A stretch of 64,000 bases of DNA, from the NCBI GenBank assembly GCA_021396245.1, contig WNYE01000062.1:1-64000 (forward strand). Reading direction: 5' to 3'. Position 1 is the first letter of the stretch, and every line of letters starts with the position of its first letter. Position numbers and translations under genes: made by a program. The notes under the pieces are model-generated. The model saw nothing but the letters and a program-made list of their open reading frames with translations. It was not told the DNA's origin and did no database searches. This DNA comes from Sporothrix humicola (taxonomy: Eukaryota > Ascomycota > Sordariomycetes > Ophiostomatales > Ophiostomataceae). This document shows, piece by piece, positions 9,913 to 18,922 of the stretch.

Positions 9913-12710
9913 CGACATCTGCCTCTTCAATTGCGCCCCAGGTGCGCTTGGCCCAGTCCCGAGTTTTGGGTGCAAGGACACTTGCGTCGGCCGGCACTGT
10001 TGCTGTCCTTGTTCGGCACCGCCACCTCCAACAACAACAGACCCGCGGGTTCCATTTCGGCTGGTGGGGCGACCGTCTCGAACATGAACAACGCCGTGAG
10101 ATGCGCCGCCGGTACAAGGCTCTGAAGCACCGGTACTCGGATGCCGTCAACCGCAAGAAGATGCTCTGGGAGCAACAGCATACTAATAGCGCTGACTCTT
10201 CCTACTCATACCGCAACCACTACTGGCAACCTAAGCGGTGCTTTGCCTTTAGTCGCTATCGGTCGAATAAAGACAGCTTCTACAAGCCCACGGATAAGGG
10301 CGCTTCCAGTCGCGGAACCACCGGCACTGGCCAGGGTATTGAGGACGTGGAGCGCAATGCGTGGGAGCACCTTCTTTTCCGCGATGCCGATGGCAAGCAA
10401 CAATCCTGGTCGTCACCATTTGACGATATCCGCAGCTACATTGCCAAGCGCCAAGCGGAACTTCTTAACGAGACACCATTTGGTGAAACCACTAAGAAGT
10501 CGTCCTCATCCGCCTCTGCGTCTGCATCTGCAAAAGCATCCAGCACAACAACACAGTCTGATGCCGACTATGTCATCGATCCGATTACGAACCGTAAGGT
10601 GTCCAAGTCCTCTGCCAAGTCGTCCCCGGACGAGATTGTGACCCCTCCTGCCTCGGGCTTCAGCATGTACGATATGGACCTGCCGCCCACGCAAGCCGAA
10701 ATCCGCGGCTACAACAATGTGCCAGTTAACGACTCGGCCTCCGACAAGTCCAATCTTGGCGCCGCCGTTGCCGACTCTATTAACGCCAAGGACCTGGCGG
10801 ACGAGGCACCCAAGTACGATGACTTGCACAAATACAAGCCCATCAAGTACAACGAGCCAGATGGCAAGCCCACTGAGCCTCCCGTCGAGATTGGCCACGA
10901 GGGCTACGACCAGTCCGAAGTCCAACAATACAAGCCTTTCAAGTACAACGAGCCGGATGGCAAGCCTGTCAACAGCAATGTTGAACTTGGCCACGAGGGC
11001 TACGACCCAGAGGAGCTTGCCAAGTACAAGCCATTCCACTGGAACGAGCCTGATGGCCAGCCTACGGAGAAACCAGTCGAGGTCGGACATGCCGGCTACG
11101 ACCCTGCCGAGGTGCAGAAATACCAGGCATTTATGTGGAACGAGCCGCATGGCCAGCCCAAGGACGAGCCTGTAGAGCTGGGACATGCAGGTTACGACCA
11201 GGCTGAGGTCCAGCAGTACCAGCCTTTTGGGTACCATGAACCACACGGCCAACCTCCCAAGGCCAACGAGGAGAAGGGACACCACGGATACGATGCCGCC
11301 GAAGTTCAAAGCTACAAGGCGTTCCGCTACAACGAGCCTGATGGCAAGCCCGCCGTCCCAACACACGAGCTCGGTCACGAGGGCTACGACCCCGCTGAGG
11401 TTCAGACATACCAAGCCTTCCGGTACAATGAGCCCGATGGCAAGGCGCCAGAGTTGACCGAGGATGTTACCGACTCTTCTGAGCTCTCTTCTTATGGTGC
11501 CATCCGGTACCAGGAGCCTAATGGGATGTCTGCTGCCACGAATAACTCTGTGGCAGACAGCCTCCGGGAGTACGACGTGAAGACGGCCGGCACTCCTCAG
11601 TACGACGAAGTTTACTCCAAGGTTCTGCGCAAACTGAACAACTTGTCTCACAAGGATGCCGGTGCAGCTGGTGGTTCTGGCTCTGGATCCGGATCTGCTT
11701 CTGGTAAGCAGCCCAGTGTCGAGGACGTCCACCCCAGCCGTGCTGCCCTGGAAACATCAATGAGCCGGATCAACGCCGAGTATGATGCCATCGATAAGCT
11801 CGCCAGTGTCTCTGTCAAGTCGTCTAAGAGCCGCGCTCAGAAGCAAATGACCGAGGCCGAGCGCAAGCAGGCACATATGGATCCTTATTGCACCAAGCCG
11901 CAGGGTCTCGAGACAGCCTATGCCGAGGAGATTGGAGATGTCACCTCTCCTGTTTTTGTCAAGACACACAAGCGTGTTGAGCGTCCGGCAACACAGGCCG
12001 AGTTGTCATCTTCCACGGAGCCCTTTGTCTACAAGATTCTTGCCTATAACCCCGGCATGAACACTATCGACATCGCCGAAACATCGTCCGCCGTACCCGA
12101 TGCGTCCTCACCCCTACCACCTGCCGAGGTTCTGCTGCGCCTGTCCAACCCCGCCAAGTTCTTCCCGCACTTTGAGCCTCTCCGTGCCCAGGGATTTGAG
12201 ATTGTTTCCGGTAGCGGCGACGTTCTCATCTTCCGCAAGGTGCGCGAACCGTCAGACGGTAGCAACGGCTCTTCAGGAAAGGGCGGACCTACGACAGTCC
12301 AAAGGACGGCGAAGCGGGTCATGTCTGCCACCAAGGTCAACCCTATCGATATGACCGGCAAGAAGGGCTATGTGCCACCGTCGACAGCCAACTTTGTGTC
12401 GCCGACGGGCTACGTTAACCTCGATCTGCCCCCGCTCCACGAAAGCGCCGCCGCCCCTTCTGCCGACCTCCCGTCGCCGCCGCCCAAGTCGGCAAAGCAC
12501 TACACCAAGTCTACGCCTACTGGCTTCCAGTCTGGCATTGGTGTCCGCCGTGAAGAGCCCGTTTTCAGTGGTCCTAAGGAGAACACCAACAAGGGCGATA
12601 AGGCAGCCAAGGCTCCCGGTATGGCGAAACGCATGGTCGTCGGCGCTACGTGGGTCGCCGGTGTGTCGTACGCCATTGGACTTGCGAGCGAGTACGTCAA
12701 GGGCCGCTGA
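9906..12710 (+). CDS. Mitochondrial-type repeat protein with C-terminal membrane segment
   Basis: One 934-codon exon. Function is unknown; similar fungal proteins are usually named serine-threonine rich protein (from memory). The N terminus (about residues 1-50) is Arg/Ala/Ser-rich without acids, like a mitochondrial presequence, followed by a conserved-looking segment RGFHFGWWGDRLEHEQRR. Residues about 190-230 are Ser/Ala/Lys low complexity. Residues 307-541 hold about eight copies of a 32-residue unit with core YNEPDGKP and GHEGYDPAEVQ. The C-terminal third has a compact region (YKILAYNPGMNTIDIAETSS), then FVSPTGYVNLDLPP, REEPVFSGPK and a final hydrophobic segment VGATWVAGVSYAIGLASEYV that could anchor it in a mitochondrial membrane. 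The start is preceded by a likely leader intron and an overlapping uORF. Confidence 0.85.
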   Translation: MLTTSASSIAPQVRLAQSRVLGARTLASAGTVAVLVRHRHLQQQQTRGFHFGWWGDRLEHEQRREMRRRYKALKHRYSDAVNRKKMLWEQQHTNSADSSYSYRNHYWQPKRCFAFSRYRSNKDSFYKPTDKGASSRGTTGTGQGIEDVERNAWEHLLFRDADGKQQSWSSPFDDIRSYIAKRQAELLNETPFGETTKKSSSSASASASAKASSTTTQSDADYVIDPITNRKVSKSSAKSSPDEIVTPPASGFSMYDMDLPPTQAEIRGYNNVPVNDSASDKSNLGAAVADSINAKDLADEAPKYDDLHKYKPIKYNEPDGKPTEPPVEIGHEGYDQSEVQQYKPFKYNEPDGKPVNSNVELGHEGYDPEELAKYKPFHWNEPDGQPTEKPVEVGHAGYDPAEVQKYQAFMWNEPHGQPKDEPVELGHAGYDQAEVQQYQPFGYHEPHGQPPKANEEKGHHGYDAAEVQSYKAFRYNEPDGKPAVPTHELGHEGYDPAEVQTYQAFRYNEPDGKAPELTEDVTDSSELSSYGAIRYQEPNGMSAATNNSVADSLREYDVKTAGTPQYDEVYSKVLRKLNNLSHKDAGAAGGSGSGSGSASGKQPSVEDVHPSRAALETSMSRINAEYDAIDKLASVSVKSSKSRAQKQMTEAERKQAHMDPYCTKPQGLETAYAEEIGDVTSPVFVKTHKRVERPATQAELSSSTEPFVYKILAYNPGMNTIDIAETSSAVPDASSPLPPAEVLLRLSNPAKFFPHFEPLRAQGFEIVSGSGDVLIFRKVREPSDGSNGSSGKGGPTTVQRTAKRVMSATKVNPIDMTGKKGYVPPSTANFVSPTGYVNLDLPPLHESAAAPSADLPSPPPKSAKHYTKSTPTGFQSGIGVRREEPVFSGPKENTNKGDKAAKAPGMAKRMVVGATWVAGVSYAIGLASEYVKGR
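10824..11530 (+). repeat. Tandem 32-residue coding repeats
   Basis: About eight in-frame units of roughly 96 bases lie inside the gene at 9906-12710. The consensus is [KQ]Y[KQ]xF.YNEPDGKP, a variable stretch of about six residues, then GHEGYDxAEVQ. The last two units are degenerate (YNEPDGKAPEL; YQEPNGMS). Synonymous differences between units show the array is old rather than newly expanded. Confidence 0.85.
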
Positions 12711-13436
12711 GAGTTGATGCTCTAGCGAAGCCTAGTCGGCAGTGCCGACACGAGTCAGTGGCTCTTTTCTTTCTACCGCACTTTTCTTATTTCCTTTTCT
12801 TGTCGTTTCTATTTGTTCATTACTGCACCTTCACGCATTCATGTCTTTCTGGAGCATATCATGGGTTTCTGCTTTTGTCATTCGCTTCACCGGTCCTTCG
12901 ATGACCACATGTACATTTCACGTCATTCCCCCTCTCAAAGCACCACCTTCCCCGGCATGCGTACATGCTGTGGGTGATACCCAACTTTACTGTCGTTTTT
13001 GGATGCTCATTCTCATTTTGATTTTGGTTTCGGTTTTTCCTTTCGGACATTGGATATTTCTATTCTGGATTCTTTGTCTTTTTTCATGGTTCTTGGATTT
13101 CATCAGTGGGCGTTCATTAGTCTCGCCCCATCTCATAGGACGCATCACATAGCTTTTGTAGCAAAGAAATGCAGTCCTCACAAACTTTTAACAAACATCT
13201 ATTCGTGAATTGCATACGATGTGAACCATACACATAAAGAAAATAAAAGATTTAGAAACCGACTAATGAAATTAATCAAAACCACGCTTTTATTGCCCAT
13301 TTTGCCCAGCCATGCAATTTGTGTATCCCAAATCACCAAATAAGGCCCTTGTATTCAACCAATTCCGTCATTCTGTGTCCTGACGATTCTTTTTTAATTT
13401 GTTTTCATAACCAGCCTTACAACGTTTCCATCCCCC
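12711..13436. other. Intergenic region
   Basis: This is the shared 3' side of two converging genes. It is T-rich from 12760 to 13110, consistent with a 3' UTR. Open frames of 60-136 codons here have no recognisable motifs. No gene is called. Confidence 0.5.
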
Positions 13437-14006
13437 TTAGACATTCTGCGGTGACCCAACCACCTCGCTGAACCCCCGGTCCGACTCGTAGATGCTCCGC
13501 GCCGAACTGTTTGAGGGGCGCCGGTGGTGGTGTCTCATGGTGGGCTCCGTGGCCGGTCCACTTTCAGAGGTGGGCGAATGCGGATGGCACCCGCACACGA
13601 GGCCCGTCGACTGCAGCATCATCGCCCGCCGGTACGCCTGGCCGTCCCAGCTCTGGCGGCGGTCCAGCGACGGCGTCCACGCCGCCGTGGCGGCCATGCA
13701 CCGCTGGGCGGCTGGCGAGGGAGCTGGCAAAGGAGAAGGGGAGCGGCTGCGGCTGTTGTGCGTAGGAAGGGATGGCGGCGCCAACTGGGCGTGGTGCCGG
13801 TGGCTGCGGATGTAGTGGCGGGTGGGGTGAGAAAGAAGATCACGCTCGAGGGCGGCCAGCGGGTCCTGGCAGACGGCGGGGAATGTTTGGTTGTTCTTTG
13901 TCGAGGTGGGCGAGGTTGAATTGGCAGTTGTGCCCGTCGAAGTGAAACTGTTGCTGCCGCTGCTGTTGCGGCGGTGGGTTTGAGATGGTGGTGATTGTGG
14001 GTTCAT
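13437..14006 (-). CDS. Hypothetical Ser/Pro/His-rich small protein
   Basis: A single-exon frame of 189 residues read from the ATG at 14006; the frame is open to 14177, giving a 246-residue version with a poorer low-complexity N terminus. No family is recognised. The sequence is rich in Ser, Pro, Thr, Arg and His. It has possible phosphosite stretches (HRRNSSGSNSF, SRSRSPSPLP), a middle segment DPLAALERDLLSHPTRHYIR with coding character, then RRQSWDGQAYRRAMM and a tail SSARSIYESDRGFSEV. The mixture of ordered-looking blocks in a low-complexity background is common in fungal signalling or cytoskeletal adaptors, but no role can be given. It points toward the gene at 9906-12710. Confidence 0.5.
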   Translation of the reverse strand: MNPQSPPSQTHRRNSSGSNSFTSTGTTANSTSPTSTKNNQTFPAVCQDPLAALERDLLSHPTRHYIRSHRHHAQLAPPSLPTHNSRSRSPSPLPAPSPAAQRCMAATAAWTPSLDRRQSWDGQAYRRAMMLQSTGLVCGCHPHSPTSESGPATEPTMRHHHRRPSNSSARSIYESDRGFSEVVGSPQNV

Positions 14007-15420
14007 TGTTGTGGAGGTGATGGTATTGGTGGTGGAGGTGGTGGGTTGCGGTGGAGTTGTATTCAATTCCTTCTCAGTATAAGTAATTGGCAGTGATGTG
14101 TTCGATATCAATGATATCAATTGGTGTATTATTGAGCTATGATAATGTGAAGATGGATATGACAAGGGAAGAAACAATCACGAAATCATAATCAATTGAT
14201 CTAGAGGCAGCGAAATATATATCTACAGCTCCTCTCGCCTTACAGCTGATCTTCCATTCCCGATTGACCGATAGAAGACCACAGAACGTCTGATCAGGTA
14301 AGGAGAAGGTCTCGAATACGTAAACGGCGACAATCTGGAACACCCTCTTTTGTCTTTTTTTCCGGTCGTTCGCTGCTATCGAGAATAAAACAGACGTTGT
14401 TTCGTCCGGAAGGGTGCATTCCTGTGGCGAGAATGACCTCACGAGAAGGGTCTTTAGTGTGGTTTTGGGTGCGGGGGCGATTGGGCGATTGTCAGTGCTC
14501 CAGTGGTTGTAGCCCACCTTTGCCGAGCTGTCACCGCACACACAGCCCTTGCAGACCACCACAGGCACGTCTGGATCATTGTCCGATTCCCCAATGTATG
14601 CCACACTTGACGCACATTTACAGCATTCTGCGGCGAAAGATCGGGAGAAAGAACTGGCTTTCTTTGACGGTTTTGTGTCAGTCACAATCGCCCATTGTTC
14701 GTTTTCTTTCATGTCATGATTCCGTTTTCTAGCGGGGAAAATGGCCTGTGGCCATGCACTGTTAGGCCCCTTAGGCCCATTCTGGGCCGCTTTTAGGCGA
14801 TTTTCACGCCTTTTAGGCGTCCTGTCGGCGAACAAAACCGCTGTAATCACCTCACCGTTCCCCATATTTTGCTTTAGTCCGCGCCTGGCCTCACCTGGCC
14901 TCGGCATGCACCGAATGATCTCAGTCAAAAGCACACCACTTTCAACGGTTCCGACAACTGTCAGTCCACCGCCAAGGGAGCAAAGGTTTTGTCCCTGTAT
15001 TGCCCGAAAATGGAAATTTACAGCGGGTTTGCAAGCATTAAACAGCTGCATTATGTCACCTTCGTCTAGTGGATCGACTTACACGATCAACTTGCACGAC
15101 CCCGTCCTCCTTACACAAACGACGTAAAGCCGTTGCACCTTGGTACAATCAGCAGGAACACAACTTTATGAACAATATATCGGATTAATTCTCAATTAAC
15201 ACCATTTGGTGATCATCATGATATAAATAACAATGAGGTAATTTGACTGGACAATGCATGGCACAACTCAGAACGATACTCGTGCAGCCTGAAAGAAAAC
15301 ATTTTCTCTTGACTGAACATTGCACCCAATCTGCTTACCCAGATAAAACCTTTGCGCTCTACAGAATAGGTTCAATCCTAAACCCACCGCCCCCCCCCCC
15401 CCCCATTCCACCTCAATTCA
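14007..15420. other. Intergenic region with an uncertain minus-strand frame
   Basis: A 304-codon frame runs on the minus strand from 15051 to 14137. Its middle has a Cys pattern (CCKC, then about 30 residues later CKGCVCGD) that could suggest a small metal-binding domain, but the flanks look random and no family is recognised. At 14760-14820 short blocks TTAGGCCC and TTTTAGGCG are each repeated twice. I leave the frame uncalled as a gene. Confidence 0.35.
15390..15404. repeat. Poly-C tract (15 C)
   Basis: A run of 15 cytosines is visible on the plus strand just downstream of the small frame at 15421-15636. It is a likely length-variable site and a place where sequencing may be inexact. Confidence 0.8.
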
Positions 15421-15636
15421 TCATGGTGACTCTGGCGGCGTATCGCCTCTGCACTCTGGGCAGTTGATGTGTGGATCGTCTTCCGCGGGGATATGGATAT
15501 CACTCCGCTGTGCACATATTTGCCCCTGCTGCATTGCCTCTTCGCATTGAAGGATATGCTTTATGCGCTCTGGCTGTTCACCAAATAGTTCATGGGTAGA
15601 CGAGCAGCGGAATTTGGCTCGTACGTTTTGACACAT
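15421..15636 (-). CDS. Small cysteine-rich hypothetical protein (71 residues)
   Basis: A short minus-strand frame with a regular Cys/His layout: MCQNV, FRCSSTHE, LQCEEA, QICAQ and a terminal CPEC. This resembles a loose group of very small fungal proteins with metal-binding-like cysteines, which have no known role. A GTGAGC donor and a CCCAG acceptor directly before the ATG (about 15637-15675) suggest there could be an upstream exon or leader intron. It could also be a chance frame or a decayed copy. Confidence 0.35.
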   Translation of the reverse strand: MCQNVRAKFRCSSTHELFGEQPERIKHILQCEEAMQQGQICAQRSDIHIPAEDDPHINCPECRGDTPPESP

Positions 15637-16606
15637 CTGGGACGTGTTAATATTTACTTCACAGAAAAGCTCACCATGTCTTCAAATACCTTTATTCATA
15701 TATTCAGGGTGTACTTTTATTTGAACGCTATCTCGCCTTGTACGTCGATACGAAAGCATTATCATAAAAGCAGAACATAAGAGTGATTTCAAAGGGACGT
15801 AGGATCACAAACATCACCAATTTATATCACGACTGGCATTTATGTGAGGCAACTAAAGATGGCAGTCACCAAGTCAAAGTCTTCCATCCGTGATGCAAGC
15901 AGTCGCCGTCGGGAAACACTGGATGGGTGGGGTTGTCACTCGACTTCCAGCATTTAAACTAACACTTTGCAAGTTTTGCCAAATCAGTGCTACCGCCGCT
16001 GCTATTTTGAAGCTCATGAAAACGCAACTGTGCGCAGGGGGAGCTGTATCTCCGTGTCTTTGAGTGCTTCTTGGGCTATGATGGACTTCTCAAAACAATG
16101 TGGATTGATTCACATCTCGCAGCCATTCACTAGTACAATCCTTTCTAAGCAACAACCAATATGATCGAAGCAGAATAATAGATTATATTCAAAGTTAAAA
16201 GCAGTCTCCAAAGCTGTCTTGGGCGGACATTACTCGGTGTGCGGAGAAGAAGCTGCCGAGCATAACTGCCGCAATGCGGAGGAGCTCCGTCCCCTGCCAA
16301 GGTGCGGGCAGCAGCCAAAATGCGGGCACCTCCGCATACTGAGTGCACTAACACAACCGAGCACCCACTAACACCCACTGAAATGCGCCGAAACAGCCAA
16401 CCAGCTCTCAAGTATTTGGCAGCGAAAACGGCGCAAACAGCGCAAAACGGCAGCAACTGCCAGGAACCGTCGTGAAACTTGCAATTCAGGCGGCCGATAG
16501 CGCCATCGTGTTAGTGGAGATCTCCACCGTCAGAGATATCTGGGGAAGCTCGACGAAGAGGAGAAGAAATTCAACACTCTCCTTTTTTACAAACAACATC
16601 GTCAAA
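15637..16606. other. Intergenic and promoter region of the dehydratase
   Basis: No gene is supported. A 9-bp inverted repeat, ATGCGGAGG at 16274-16282 and CCTCCGCAT at 16329-16337, lies about 270-330 bases before the dehydratase ATG; inside the left arm GGAGCTCC is itself a palindrome. These could be regulator sites. A 103-codon minus-strand frame at 16145-16456 has no motif. Confidence 0.45.
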
Positions 16607-18472
16607 ATGGCTTCGTCAGAAGACAAGAACGGGCCCGCCCCAGAGACGACCGACCCTCATGCCGACTACATCTTGGACCGGCCTATCCAGCCCGTGTCCG
16701 GCATGCGCCAGGGCCTGCCCAACTACGGCGACCCGCACTTTGCTCTCTTTCTGCGCAAAGTCTTTATCAAGGCGCTCGGGTACAGCGAAGACGCCTTGAG
16801 CCGGCCCATTGTCGGCATCGTCAACACGTTTTCTGGGTTCAACCCATGCCACGCCAATGTCCCGCAGCTTATCGAGGCAGCCAAGCGCGGCGTACAGCTG
16901 GCGGGCGGGCTGGCCATTGACTTTCCCACAATCAGCGTGGCCGAGTCGTTTTCGTCGCCGACGAGCATGTTTCTGCGGAACCTGATGGCGATGGACACGG
17001 AGGAAATGATCAAGGCGCAGCCGGTGGATGCGTGCATTGTGATTGGCGGGTGCGACAAGACGGTGCCAGCGCAGCTGATGGGCGGCATATCGGCAAACAA
17101 GCCTGTCCTCCCCCTAATCACGGGACCGATGATGCCCGGCTCCTTCAAGGGCGAGCGGATCGGGGCGTGCACGGACTGCCGGAATAACTGGGCGGCGTAC
17201 CGGGGCGGCGAGCTGGCGATCGAGGACATTGCAGACCTAAACGAGGAACTGGCGCCGACGGGAGGCACATGCGGTGTCATGGGCACGGCAAGCACCATGG
17301 CCTGTGTGACTGCGGCACTAGGAATGATCCCGCTGAGAGGCGGAGCAACTGCACCTGCTGTGTCGAGTGCACGCCTGCGGATCGCTGAGTTGACGGGCAA
17401 GAACGCCGTTGCTGCTGCCCTGGCCAAACGCACTCCTCAAGAAATTCTGTCAGCCGACTCATTTCACAACGCCTTGACGGTCCTCCAGGCCATTGGCGGC
17501 TCAACAAACGGCATTGTTCACTTGCTCGCCATTGCCAACCGCCACCCTACCGTTCACGGAACCATCACTCTCCAGAAACTCGACGACATTGGCCGCCAAA
17601 CACCGCTGCTCGTCGACCTCAAGCCCAGCGGAAACAACTACATGACAGATCTCCACAACGCCGGCGGTATCCCTGCGCTGTTCGAAAGATTGCGGCCACT
17701 CCTCAAGCTGGATGCTCTCACAGTCACTGGCCAGACGCTGGGTGAAGCCCTTGATGCGGAAAACTTCAAGCCCTTCCCTTTGTCCGACCAGATCATCCGT
17801 CCTCTCGACAATCCACTGTATCCAGCCTCCAGTCTTGTGGTTCTTCGTGGCAATCTTGCACCTGACGGTGCCGTTATCAAGGCCAGTGCCAGCAAGTACC
17901 GCAACCTTCTGCAGCACCGCGGCCGAGCCGTCGTTTTTGCCGGACCCCAGGACCTGGCCAACCGTATCGATGATCCCAACTTGGAGGTGGACGAGAACTC
18001 GGTGCTTGTCCTCCAAGGTATCGGTCCCATTGGCTTTGTTAGTCCAGGTATGCCAGAAGCTGGTCTTGTCCCCATCCCTCGCAAACTAGCCGCCAAGGGC
18101 GTCAAGGATATGTTGCGGCTGTCGGACGGCCGCATGTCGGGCACGGCAGGTGGGAGCATTGTGCTGCACATTGCCCCAGAGGCAGCCCTCCCAGAAAGTG
18201 TGCTTGGTATTGTCGAGAGCGGAGATTGGATCGAATGCGACGTCGAGCAGCGCCGGCTGCACTTGGACGTGTCGGACGAGGAGATCCAGAGTCGGATAGC
18301 AGAGCGCAAGCTGCGTCTTGAGGGACAGAAGGCAAGTCGAGGGCCGGCCGATGTGCGTCGCAAACCAACAAGAGGATATCGAGGATTGTACGAACGGAGT
18401 GTCACGCAAGCCCATCACGGCGTGGATTTCGACTTTTTGGCGGCAGATGGCGCAGATGCCACAACAAGATGA
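16607..18472 (+). CDS. IlvD/Edd family dehydratase, sugar-acid dehydratase type
   Basis: One exon, 621 residues from the ATG at 16607 (CAAAATGGCT context; the frame is open 45 codons further upstream without a better start). Enzymes of this family use an Fe-S cluster and Mg to remove water from dihydroxy acids. Cysteines in the right places are seen: Cys81 (NPCH), Cys149 (GGCDKT), Cys188 (GACTDC) and Cys222 (GGTCGVMGTASTM). The C-terminal Mg/active-site segment LSDGRMSGTAGGSIVLHIAPEA is intact. The GTCxxMGTASTM version and lack of a mitochondrial presequence fit sugar-acid (arabinonate/xylonate/galactonate-like) dehydratases better than Ilv3 of branched-chain amino acid synthesis; annotation pipelines would likely call it dihydroxy-acid dehydratase. 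The substrate is not known. Confidence 0.9.
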   Translation: MASSEDKNGPAPETTDPHADYILDRPIQPVSGMRQGLPNYGDPHFALFLRKVFIKALGYSEDALSRPIVGIVNTFSGFNPCHANVPQLIEAAKRGVQLAGGLAIDFPTISVAESFSSPTSMFLRNLMAMDTEEMIKAQPVDACIVIGGCDKTVPAQLMGGISANKPVLPLITGPMMPGSFKGERIGACTDCRNNWAAYRGGELAIEDIADLNEELAPTGGTCGVMGTASTMACVTAALGMIPLRGGATAPAVSSARLRIAELTGKNAVAAALAKRTPQEILSADSFHNALTVLQAIGGSTNGIVHLLAIANRHPTVHGTITLQKLDDIGRQTPLLVDLKPSGNNYMTDLHNAGGIPALFERLRPLLKLDALTVTGQTLGEALDAENFKPFPLSDQIIRPLDNPLYPASSLVVLRGNLAPDGAVIKASASKYRNLLQHRGRAVVFAGPQDLANRIDDPNLEVDENSVLVLQGIGPIGFVSPGMPEAGLVPIPRKLAAKGVKDMLRLSDGRMSGTAGGSIVLHIAPEAALPESVLGIVESGDWIECDVEQRRLHLDVSDEEIQSRIAERKLRLEGQKASRGPADVRRKPTRGYRGLYERSVTQAHHGVDFDFLAADGADATTR

Positions 18473-18922
18473 GACAAGAGTTAGTAGCTTGAATAAACAA
18501 ATACCAAATCAGCATGCACTTACCATCAACTGCCTTGCAACGGTGGCATACCTTAAGGATCGTGCGTAATTTTCTTTTCAGATAATTTTCTCACCGGGCG
18601 GTGAAAGTTTTGGTCGCGTTGGTGATTGCAGATTCACCCCCGGAAAGGAAGGAACGACCGTCGTCGCCGACCTTTCCAGTGGTTCGCTCCTGCCGCATTC
18701 AACAACACATCACGTCACACGACCCTGCAACTTCCAAATCAATGAGTCAAAGGCTAAAGTGAAAACTGCTGCATTTGTCACTTTTGCCTTTGGTTATTTT
18801 TCACTCCGCCCTGATCGACCAAGGTCAAAGTCACGATCAAGAAACCGACATCTGCCTCCCTCGATCACACCAACGATACCACAAATATTACAACTAAGTC
18901 GCCCTCTAGCTCGACCGTCAAG
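18473..18922. other. Intergenic region
   Basis: No gene is seen. It contains the 3' end of the dehydratase unit and the promoter of the next gene, with the ATG at 18923 in a good context (GTCAAGATGACG). Confidence 0.5.

Noticed and set aside
10506..11732. 408-codon minus-strand frame opposite the repeat protein
   Set aside because: It is the antisense shadow of the tandem repeats; the repeat period keeps the opposite frame open. The plus frame has the presequence, membrane segment and coherent repeats.
14755..14825. Repeated TTAGGC-containing blocks, possibly telomere-like
   Set aside because: Too few and irregular copies, and the fungal telomere repeat is TTAGGG; not an interstitial telomere.
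14137..15051. 304-codon minus-strand frame with CCKC and CKGCVCGD
   Set aside because: The cysteine pattern is suggestive, but the flanks are not protein-like and no family fits. Kept only as a note.
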